Below are positions 35,950 through 45,900 of a stretch of DNA of 64,000 bases, one piece after another (positions within the stretch are counted from its first letter, which is position 1; each line of letters starts with the position of its first letter). The DNA is from Tachypleus tridentatus (lineage: Eukaryota > Arthropoda > Merostomata > Xiphosura > Limulidae), in NCBI RefSeq assembly GCF_004210375.1, contig NC_134834.1, positions 95,422,170 through 95,486,169 of the forward strand. The letters are read 5' to 3'. The notes below the pieces were generated by a model. That model saw only the letters and a list, made by a program, of their open reading frames with translations. It had not been told where the DNA came from and made no database searches. Made by a program: the position numbers and the translations under genes.

Positions 35950-38740
35950 AACACATAAATTAAAACATTAAAAAATGTGCCATACAACACTTTTGGATTG
36001 TGAAATCATTCGAACTACCCTAATACGAAAAATAAAACAATGCCCTAAACTATCCGTTCACTAAATATTTTGTAAGGGTTTTCTTTTTCGACACCTGTGA
36101 TATGCAAATGGGACAGCATCATTTTCCTTGTTGTCACTGGAAGTCCTGTCATTTAAGATGTTCTTCTTGAATAGATGACCAAGTGAATACACCAGCGTAT
36201 CCATTTCTGATTATTTATTGGTCTCGAAATTCCTCTGTAAGTTGAGTTTCCACGGTCAAGTTATTCTCTGTAGTAGTCTAACTGGTTATTCTTTCATTGA
36301 CGTACTTCTAATGACCTCTTGGATTGTCTATCCTTCTAAATCCTGTATACCACATCATTGATTCTTTTTAGCCGAGCATCTGCCACTTCCAACAGCTGAA
36401 TAACTTCGGAGTTTGCCTTTTTTATAATGGGGATTGTACAACAATGGTATTTCACATTGAAATCCAGTTTTGTTCGCATTTACATATAAACTACCTTTTG
36501 TTATAGCTTATAATTTATTCCATATCTACATTTCTTTTTATCACAAGTTGAATTGAGTCTTCCCTGAACAAAGTCAGGTATGGTATTGCTATTGTTAATA
36601 TCCGCGAGAGTTTTCACACTACCAGTTCCACAGAACATCGATGAGTATTTGGTTCCATTCCTATCCAGTAACTAGATGAAGAATTATTTCTGATGATTTC
36701 AGGTATGAGTATTTCCATACTTAGTGGTACAATGACCACTGTCCCTATTTTTAGTGGAAATGCACCTCCAGTGCAGTAGCTGCTATGTATTGCCCGTGGA
36801 TTTTCTGGTCATAGACTATAAAGATATATTGAACTAGTCTAATCTCATATTTCTATTCTTAAATGGAATAAGCTCTCATTACGTACTCTTATTCAATATT
36901 AATTATTCTAACATCAATATACGCAGTGAAGCTTCCTATAGTAATGGTGATTTCCTATTTTACCTTTACTGAAATTTTATATTCGCCTACCATTCGTATC
37001 AGTCCACCTTCTTTCTTCATCTGTGAAGATAATACCTAACCTTTCTTTGATAAATGGAGTCGGACAATTGTAGAGGAAGGACCAATGTCAGTAAGCTTAC
37101 ATTAAGGATTTCTATCAAGTAGTTCCTGAGATTGTGAACAATTTTCCTTGAGTAATGAACTTCTTTTCTCATTTAAGATATATTATTTGTTTGTAGTTAA
37201 GCACAAAGGGTTACTTGTGCGCTGCTCATCACGAGTATCGAAAACTGGTTTCTAGCATTGCACAGACATTCCGCTGTACCACTGGAAGGCCAGGATATAT
37301 TGAATATTCCCAGTTGAATATTGCCTCATAAATCCACCCTAATCTCATTTTCTTGATATTTCATTGGTTCTGTGCTGTTTTTAACTGATTGGGGGCAATC
37401 TTAAAAATAAATGTTGATTTTACTTGCAGTCCCGGTTGTGATGAATAGAGTTTCCAAACCTATAACAGTTACCTCATTTAGGTATCTTTTGAAAGAAATG
37501 TTATTCTCTAGAGGCCTTTATCTGCAGTTACTGGCCATATGTTCCTTGAAGATAGACGAGAAACATCTATTTGTTTTGCAGTATATTTCCACTTGTCTGT
37601 ATAACTAGTTGTTTAACTAATGCTTCCAGTTTTCCTACAATATCGCTATAGATAACTGATGTTTATGGTAGTTATGACAGGATCTAAACTGCAGTAACTT
37701 CTAGATGGCACCATCAAATTCAGTCTAATACTCATATTTTCATTTGCTGAAGACGCGTCTATAAATTAGTCACATGCTAACGAATTTATCAATTCTCTGA
37801 GAAGTATGTGAGTAAGATAAATATTCTGAACGTTCAGCTAAGGTATGTTTTTTCATCTTTACCCTGTACCCTGTTAGTTCGTTTTGGTGTGACACTTCAA
37901 ACCTGTTGGATGAAGAAATTACCAATGATTGGTAGTCGTTACTTATTTCGGCTGGTAAATTACTTAATGTAGTCAACGATATTTTTTTTTCGAATGGGCA
38001 GAAAGACAAATTGATTGTTGTCTGTTACTCTATGTATCCATTCTGGAAATGACTACAAACTAAATTTGGAATGAACCCCACGTTACTTTCCCATCATAAA
38101 TCATTGGCTTCTTGATTAGGCACTGCTAAATTGGCCAGCTATGTTCTGGAACTTAATCTGGTAATTTAATGGATGGAGTAGTCTGGAAAGAACCTTCAGT
38201 AACAAATGTTACAGCAGTAGTTGTAATAGGTGAAGACCAGAAGAAAAGAGGTATAGCTGGTTTAATCTTTACGTGTAATAATTCGTTCTCCAGATGATTT
38301 ATTCTGTCATTAATGTCTTTTCTATCTCAATGATTTACTTTTATATCTTGCTTATATCTTTTTTACTTTTGACAATTGTCAACACAATTTTGTATTTCTT
38401 CAATGATTTAGATACAACCTTTCTATACTTTTTGTGTCTTTCTGCATTTCTTCAAACTTGTTGTTGTAATTCGTCTGCATGTTCTCTACAGGTTTATCGA
38501 TCTTTTCTAAATTAGATTTATTTTTTATTTTAATTATTTTCGAAATATTATACTTTTATCTTTTCTTTTAATTTCTTGTCATATTTTTCTTTCTTCTTTT
38601 AAATGTTTATTTTTTTCTTGTTCTTTCTAAACAGCCCGTTTCGTCACATTTATTCGTTTTTCATTATTCATCATGTCTGAAAGGTTTCCTAACTCTGTGC
38701 TTTCATGGTCATCTTGAAAGAAAGTTGAAGTTTAGTCGAA
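35950..38740 (-). mobile_element. Fossil Gypsy-type LTR retrotransposon (Gag and protease remnants)
   Basis: A minus-strand stretch at 37770-38009 resembles a Gypsy-type Gag capsid segment (TTLSNLPAEISNDYQSLV ... RFEVSHQNE). Further along, near 36900-37100, lies a retropepsin-like stretch (IDTGPSSTIV-like start followed by a beta-strand pattern). No RT, integrase or LTR pair was recognised. The element is clearly broken, with many interruptions, and looks old. The family call rests on the Gag likeness and motif order only. Borders are approximate. Confidence 0.5.
37188..37292 (-). mobile_element. Second-family SINE inside the LTR-element fossil
   Basis: gtagttaagcacaaagggtt ... gtaccactggaaggcc, the reverse complement of the cagtggtacagcgg... 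head type. It lies within the fossil region, so it inserted after that element. Confidence 0.5.
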
Positions 38741-38743
38741 ATT

Positions 38744-38865
38744 GATTTCTAATAGGACAGAGGTAAGACGATGGACTTACAACTTTAAAATCTATGGTTA
38801 AATTAGTTGAAGTAAACACAGAAGATAGTCCAATATGGCTTTGCTCTGAAACTTACAAATTAGTC
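38744..38865 (+). mobile_element. Second tRNA-derived SINE family, degenerate copy
   Basis: Contains gacagaggtaagacgatgga, a weak B box and the family-specific ending caatatggctttgctctga. Confidence 0.4.
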
Positions 38866-39477
38866 AACATACTAACTCATATTTGTCGGAACAATTACAC
38901 TTATGACACCAGTACTGATATCAAATAATTCAACTTTCTGTCCATATAACGATAACAAATTACTATATTTCCTTCTTTAGCACTTATACAAGATTATACA
39001 TCGCCGTCCTTGTACGACACGTTATAGATTACGTCGATTGTCCCATACTGGCATAAAAAATGAACTTATTTATTCAAATAACTCGGTAAGCACGACAGCT
39101 AAAACACAGGTCAAAATATTAATACATCACGAAAACACAGTGAGTGATTTGCTCCACTATCTTCTTAACTATCTGTTCGACGCATCCATGAAATTTGTAT
39201 TCGTCATCTATCCTCAAATTTACTAAAAAAATCTAACGTTGAAGCTTCTACAATTTTCTAATCTTATTTATTTTGGAAGTCATGCATCCTTTGCTTAACA
39301 TCCAAGGTAAAACAAATAATGTAGCATACAACAATAGGATCAGATAATTCACGAATACAGACGAAGTAAAATGTACAAAGATGATTTATTTCACATACTT
39401 TCTCTCTCTGTCTGTATGGGTAGTTGGGTATTGATGTTTATCTATCCAGGAGGTTTCAATAACCTCTTCCTCTTTCT
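38866..39477. other. Intergenic, no gene seen
   Basis: AT-rich DNA; nothing recognised. Confidence 0.5.
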
Positions 39478-39672
39478 TTTGGGCCTGGCATGGCCGAACG
39501 TGTTAAGGCGCGCGACTCGTAATCTTAGAGTCGCGGGTTTGCATCCCCGTCACGTCAAACATACTTGTCATTTCAGCCGTGTGAACGTTATAATGTCACG
39601 GTCAATCTCATTATTCGTTGGTAAAAGAGTAGCCCAAGAGTTGGCGGTAGGTGGTACTGCAGTAGTATTTTA
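39478..39672 (+). mobile_element. tRNA-Thr-like SINE, 3' truncated
   Basis: Good head (ggcctggcatggccgaacgt ... gcgggtttgcatccccgtca); ends in the body at about 39670. Confidence 0.85.
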
Positions 39673-39732
39673 CAACTGTATTTCTATGTAATATTTTTAA
39701 TACCTTGATAATACTTTTGTATTTGTTACACG

Positions 39733-39996
39733 CTATTAGGTATTTGTTTGTTTCTGAACTTCTGAACATCCACCAGCCGTACCTAATTTGGCACCGTAAG
39801 ACTAGAGGGAAGGCAGCTAGTCATCACCACCCACTGCCAACTCTTGGGCTACTCTTTTACCAACGAATAGTGGGAGTGACCGTGACATAAACGCCCCCAC
39901 AGCTGAAAGGGCGAGTATGTTTAATGTGACGGAGATTCGAAACCGCGACCCTCAGATTAAGAGTTGAGTGCCTTAACCATTTGTCCATGCCGGGTC
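39733..39996 (-). mobile_element. tRNA-Thr-like SINE at the left border of astacin unit 1
   Basis: Shares diagnostic changes with the SINE at 51568-51858 (gagtatgtttaatgtgacgg, gattcgaaaccgcgaccct), so both descend from one insertion copied by the segmental duplication. Left of this SINE the two units are no longer alignable. Confidence 0.85.
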
Positions 39997-40052
39997 TGTT
40001 ATTAAATTAATTCAAAATTATTGTTTTTAGCTCAAAGGTCTTTTACTTATGT

Positions 40053-40318
40053 CACCCGCTGGTATAGCGGTAAGCCATTAAATCACAGACACTTACCACA
40101 AATAATCCAAGCCCGTATACATAAAACTCTGACAAATTTCGGCAATAAACATTTTATATTGTTGGTTAACTGTAGACATTGCAAAATTAAATACGTAGGG
40201 GAAACTAGGTAATGATTAAAAGGCATAATGAATTACAACGCTAAAATCAAAGGTTCGATTTCCTTCGGTGAACTCAGCAGAGAGCCCTATGTGGCTTTGC
40301 TATAAGAAAACACACACT
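40053..40318 (+). mobile_element. Second-family SINE interrupted by a 161-bp segment
   Basis: Head cacccgctggtatagcggta (40053-40073) and remainder acaacgctaaaatca ... gctttgctataagaaaacac (40235-40318) are separated by 161 bp (40074-40234) that nearly duplicates 41002-41162. The uninterrupted counterpart in unit 2 is at 51907-52024. Confidence 0.8.
40074..40234 (+). repeat. 161-bp repeat with Penelope-like endonuclease similarity, copy 1
   Basis: Encodes ...NFGNKHFILLVNCRHCKIKY, ending YVGETR. The CxxCxxxYVGET pattern is what I associate with the GIY-YIG endonuclease of Penelope-like retroelements. Near-identical segments lie at 41002-41162 and 53267-53427. Confidence 0.5.
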
Positions 40319-41001
40319 TTTATTTACATTATAACAAAGCAATAATGAAATAATTATCAACCGTTTTACAAACTAAAAGTAGTTAAAAAATGAATTTTTT
40401 GATTATTTTATTGAAAAAAAAGTTAAAGCTTCAAAATACAGTCGTGCTTTGCAATGATATTCAAACATTAGTATATCTGAAGTCCTAAAATGTCTGGATT
40501 CTGGGGTGAAACAAAATCCTGCATCTATGTTCATAGTATTTCTGTTAGGAAATGCAATTCTACTTTGTGTTATTTGTCGACGTGTGCAGAAAATTCAACG
40601 GTTATAAAACGAGAATTATTCGGTTTGTTTGTTTGTTTGTTTGGAAAATTCTAGTCCGAGTAAATATAATATCTGCAACTTATGGACTGAAATTAATACG
40701 TACTAAAATTCCCTGAATCTGTTTGAGTGACTGACCTTACCGAGTAATTCCTGCACTGCGTTACACAGCTGTATCGTAACAACAGAGACAGGATAAATAA
40801 CACATCTAGTAAATTGAATTCTATAGCTATTGGATCAGCCTATTTGAACTTTTAATGGGAAAAGAGAAGTATTTAGAGTTATAGACACAACTGTGATATC
40901 CAATAAAGTAACGAGTTTTTCCACATACGCTTGACTTGTTTTGAATATATTATTTTAAAATAGTTGGATTGTGTATTGTACGCTTATTGCTCGAATTCAT
41001 C

Positions 41002-41162
41002 GCCATTAAATCACAGACACTTACTACAAATAATCCAAGCCCGTATACATAAAACTCTGACAAATTTCGGCAATAAATATTTTATATTTTTGGTTAACTG
41101 TAGACATTGCAAAATTAAATATGTAGGGGAAACTAGGTGATGATTAAAAGGCATAATGAATT
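41002..41162 (+). repeat. 161-bp repeat, copy 2
   Basis: Nearly the same as 40074-40234; orthologous position in unit 2 is 53267-53427. Likely the ancestral location, since it is the only one shared by both units. Confidence 0.7.
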
Positions 41163-41605
41163 GATATAAGTCTTCTAATAAAAATAAATATTAAAGTTTC
41201 CTCTACAAGCACATCCGCATTCTTTTGAAAATTTTCACACTCAACCCGTAGAATTAATACAACATAATGAATTCTAAAGTTTACGCAATAATCCTTTGAA
41301 ACAGAAGGCTACTAAATAAAATCTTTAAATGTAATTTCTCCTGCAGAATTAACGACCATGTTAGAAATGTTTCCAAATTAAAGCTTTTAATTTGAAAATA
41401 ATTCATATCTTTCTCAGAGATTACACGTTAATCCAATTAGTTCACGGACGTAAATACAGGACAAGCAATATTCATTCACTTAAAGATTCACTTACGAACT
41501 CTAAACTTCATATTGTCTGACATTTATATAAAATAACCTAAAAACAAATGATCATTACGTTTGATGAGCAATTTAAATCAGTTGTTATTTGTTTCTTGTC
41601 ATCAG

Positions 41606-41670
41606 TTTTATTTTACGAACGTAAAGATGAAGTTTATCCTATAAATCCAGTTGTTGGCAGACGTATTGAA
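41606..41670 (+). other. Exon-like segment between splice-like signals (unproven)
   Basis: A 65-bp stretch preceded by ttgtttcttgtcatcag and followed by gtaagtaatag. One frame is open and reads FYERKDEVYPINPVVGRRIE. The unit 2 counterpart (53871-53935) is identical inside, but its following sequence reads gtaattaatag. No neighbouring exon was found. It could be a stray exon of an old gene fragment or chance. Confidence 0.3.
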
Positions 41671-41988
41671 GTAAGTAATAGAGTTAAATTTATAGCTACA
41701 GACTTATTTACGAAAGTGGTTAAATAACACTTGTAAAACTTGATACCTATGATTAGCTATTCTAGTATAAATGGCATTAATAATAGAACGACTTATTATA
41801 ATAACGTGGCAGATAACATAAAGAAACAGGAGGGGTACTCAGGAGAGCACATATATCCGGTGACATACGTAAACACAGAAATGAAAATATAACTTCTGTC
41901 AACTTCTGGGGCGGAGAGAATGAGAAACTGCATGATATTTCATCATCTTGTTTCTAATTTAATTTATTTCTGAACGATTATTTTTCAG

Positions 41989-42236
41989 GCCCGGCATGGC
42001 CAAGTGGGTTAAGTTTCGAATCCCGGTCGCAGTAAACATGCCCAACCTTTCAGCCGAGGAGGGCGTTATAATGTGATGTTCAATCCAATTATTCGTTGGT
42101 AAGAGAGTAGTCCAAGAGTTGGCGGTGGGTGGTGATGACTAGCTGCCTTCCATCTCAGTCTTACACTGCTAAATTAGGGACGGCTAGCGCAGATAGCCCC
42201 CCGAGTAGCTTTGCGCGAAATTTAAAACAAACAAAC
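41989..42236 (+). mobile_element. tRNA-Thr-like SINE with shortened head (unit 1)
   Basis: Head lacks the anticodon-arm region (aagtgggttaagtttcgaat), then a standard body and an aaacaaacaaacaa tail. Counterparts are at 54254-54501 and, interrupted, at 61268-61713. It lies just downstream of the astacin poly(A) signal. Confidence 0.9.
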
Positions 42237-42470
42237 AATTACTGTCGCTTAATCTATCGGTAAATTATTTAAAGCAATGTACTAATGTATGTGTTCCTTT
42301 TTGGTCCATACATACTTGGTTATCAAGGATGTTGGAAAAATATACTACGTGATTTTGACTTAATTTGTTGCACATCAAACAATCTATAGATTGCTTACGA
42401 ATGTTCATAAAGAAGTGAAAATACGCTCAAGGTGATGAAAGTACAATGTTTTCAAGGAAAATAAGACAGT

Positions 42471-42476
42471 TTTATT
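42471..42476 (-). terminator. Poly(A) signal of astacin copy 1
   Basis: AATAAA on the minus strand, about 217 bp past the stop codon, the first canonical hexamer seen. The same context occurs at 54736-54741 downstream of copy 2. Confidence 0.6.
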
Positions 42477-42692
42477 TAATCAAAAATAAGTACAAGAAAT
42501 GAACTTAGAATAACTTGTAATTTCAGTGAAGTTTCGACGCTTCAGTTGTAACTTTGTACTTGTTACTAACACAGTACATATAATTTAAATAGTATACTTT
42601 TAGCTTATTAGATCACTTGTGAAACAGTAGTAAAATTCATGCGTTTCTTCCAATTATTAAACACATCTTTGTTTAGAAGTCAGTATTTCATT

Positions 42693-42913
42693 TTAACACT
42701 TATAGAGCATCTTGATACGCTTTATGTCGTTTTGACTGAAACCTGGCTTATCATAAACTTCTTTCAGAAATTTTCCACTTTTGGCTATCATTGTTTTCGA
42801 GACATTGTCCTTTGAGAATGACTTTTCACCGTACAACATAATTGAATCGTAATCGAAGTTAGTTAATAATCTGTTTTGATCTTCTCTGAGTTTTACAAAC
42901 TGACTATCCATAC
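42693..42913 (-). CDS. Astacin copy 1, exon 6 (Met-turn, C-terminus)
   Basis: Begins [20 protein letters not shown], then [17 protein letters not shown], ending [12 protein letters not shown] before the stop. SIMLY is the Met-turn with the fifth zinc ligand Tyr194; C239 closes the fold. Confidence 0.95.
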
Positions 42914-45900
42914 CTAGAAAAAGTAGAGAAAACAATAAAGTTCAGTTTTATTGTACAGCTGTCACGCTAAAAATTAGAGCTTTTTCAATTTTGAGTACAT
43001 TTCAGATATTTGTTGTCATAAATTAGGATAACATGTGTTTTACAAGTACATGATCTGAATTATAGCTATTACGGTCTGGCGTAGCAAAAATAAACTCGCG
43101 TTATTTATATTTAAATTTTACCAATATTATTATATATTTTGATAAAACATGTGAAATACCAGTACGAGGTTTGTTTGGTTACTGTTAAGCACAGAGGCAC
43201 ACAACGAGTTGTCTGTACTTTGGCCACCACGCACATTGAAACCCATATTTTTGTTGTTGTAAATCTGCAGACACGCTGTTGACCAGTGGGATAGTATAAA
43301 ATTCGTAAAAAAGTTACTTACATGAGGAAAGTTAATTCAATTTCATTAAAATTGGGTCCTTGCATGGATAAGTGGACAAGGCACTTAACTGAGAGTCGCG
43401 GGTTCGAATCCCAGTCACACCAAACATGCTCTCCCTTTCATATGTGGGGGGCGTTATAATGTTATAGTCAATCACACTATTCGTTGGTGGAGTAGTAGCT
43501 CAAGAGGTGGCAGTTGGTGGTGACGACTAGCTGCCTTATCTTTTTGCTGACTGTAGCTAACACACCGATTTTTTACACGTTTACCAAAGGAAATATTCAA
43601 ACTCACCAGCCTGAATATTATTCCACATGATAATTAAGTAGTCATCACGGTCAGATCTGTTCTGTTCATGCCAGAAACCTACAGCGTGACCCAACTCATG
43701 AACAATGGTTCCAATATATTCACATCCTGTTCCCAGCGACAGCTCCTGCGCTCCTATGTGGGCATTTCCAAGATAGGAGTAACACCTGCAGTAAATAAAA
43801 ATATTGCTAAGGTTTGTGTTTGACGTTCTCTAAAGTCTTTCTAAAACAAAGCGAAATTCAGAGAGGAATAAGTTACAAAAATGTAGACACGAAGGAAGAA
43901 TAATAGATAATAACTAAACACCTTTTTAACACACTTTTGACAGATACGTATATAATATTTGTTCCCTTTGGTTTCACTGAATAACACCTTTAAAATATAA
44001 AGTACACATAGAATATCAATATCTGTTTCTGAATCACCGTAATGTTATAAAAATAAATCATTCACTACCGTTTTAAGAATACTTAAAAAATTGATCAAAA
44101 TGCTCGGTTAACAGTAATGAATTATAACTAATTAGTTTAAACTCTTTCACAGGGTAATACGAGGGTCGTGAGTTCGAATCCCGATCGCACCAAAACGTGC
44201 TCGCCCTTTCAGCCGTGGGGACGTTATATGTGACGGTCAATCCCACTATTCATTGGTAAAGGAGTAGCCCAAAAGTTGGCGGTGGGTGGTGATGACTAGC
44301 TGCCTTCCCTCTTGTCTTACACTGCTAAATTAGGGACGGCTAGCGCAGATAGCCCTGGTGTAGCTTTGAGCGAAATTCAAAACAAAAATCATATTTCACG
44401 GGATAACTATTGTAATGAAACAAAGATAGTTGTGGTAAGGCACAAACAACTTCTTTCTTCTTTCAGCTGATGAATGAAAACATTTCAGTTAGTTTGTTAA
44501 TAGTTGTTGTTGTAATGTGCTACTGTTGCTTTTTAAAATGGTTAAAACTGTTTAAAGTTTGTTGGTCAAGGTGTAGTCTGTTTAAGTCTTGTCCTAGGAG
44601 CTCGTATGGCTTATTTTTGTTTCGAAATCAAGCAGCTCTGTTTGTAAATATTAAAACAAGTAGTCGTTGTTAAGAAATGTAAGTTATTTAATGAGTTTAA
44701 ACAGTTTATTTGCAGAAACTAACATATTTTAAAGTACTTAAGTTGCCATTTCTCTGAAACTAATTGTGTTTTGTGCACACTTTATCGTATACGCAATGTC
44801 TCAAGCGACTATTTTAGTTCAGAAAGATTTGGTTATTATATTTTACCATTAGTTTTCAACAAATCAATATCTTGGCTGCAAATTTAAACATGTTTTAATG
44901 TTTTTTATTAACGATGCAGCCCCAGTGGCACAGCAATTTGTCTGCTGACTTGCCACGTTAGAAACCGAGTTTTGATACCTGTTATGGGCAGAGCACGTAT
45001 AGCCCGTTGTGTAGATTTGTGCTTACTTACAAAAAAATAGAATTAATAATGGAGAACAAGTCCTGGTATTGTTTCGATACATTTTCTAACATAACAAAAA
45101 ACATTAGATATAATACCAACTTTCGAATTGCATTATTTACTATTTCTTTGTTTATATTTTAGAGTAGAGCGACAGTACGAGTTCTTTTATTCTGTCTTAG
45201 AGAATCGTAACCAAGATTTTATGAAGGGACGACCCCCAAAGTTGGTGACAACCAATCGTTAAGCCTCCCCCTATTCTAAATTATATACTTCACGTTTACA
45301 CTCGTACATCTGTGTGAAGTGAGCCATTTCTATATTGCCTTATTACTTAATATTGTTTGGTATTCGATTGTATCCTAACATAAGTCCTAAGGTGTTGGTG
45401 TTACGAACAAAATCAAATTTGTAAGTTATGAATTAATCGATTTCTTACCCAGATTCATTTATGAGCCCTAATTTGCAATTTTTATGTTTTAATACATCTA
45501 TCACATTAAACTGTCTCATGATATCAGTACCAAGTAATTCAGTAATAGAAATTATTTTGAATTTCTGTTATTATTGAAAAACTGAAATGTATATATTTTT
45601 TTATTCATATAAACTGAAACCATAGTTTACAATTCTAACCTTACCCTTGGCCTTGAAAGATTCGAACGTAGTTTCTCTCAGTGGTTCTCAACTTAAATCT
45701 CAAACAAGTGAAGGTGTGATATTGAGCTATGGCACTGCGTATCTTTCCTTGGAGACCAGCTATTAGGAGAACCAACTAAATGTAATAGTACTGTTTTCAA
45801 CTCATCTTGGAGAATAAAATCAACTTAAAAACAAGTAAAACAACTGCTTTTTACTTAAAATTAAAATCTACTATGAAGACAAAAAGAGTTAAAAATATGA

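Noticed and set aside
38294-38515. A 73-codon hydrophobic plus-strand frame
   Set aside because: A T-rich stretch on the antisense of the LTR-element fossil gives spurious membrane-like peptides.
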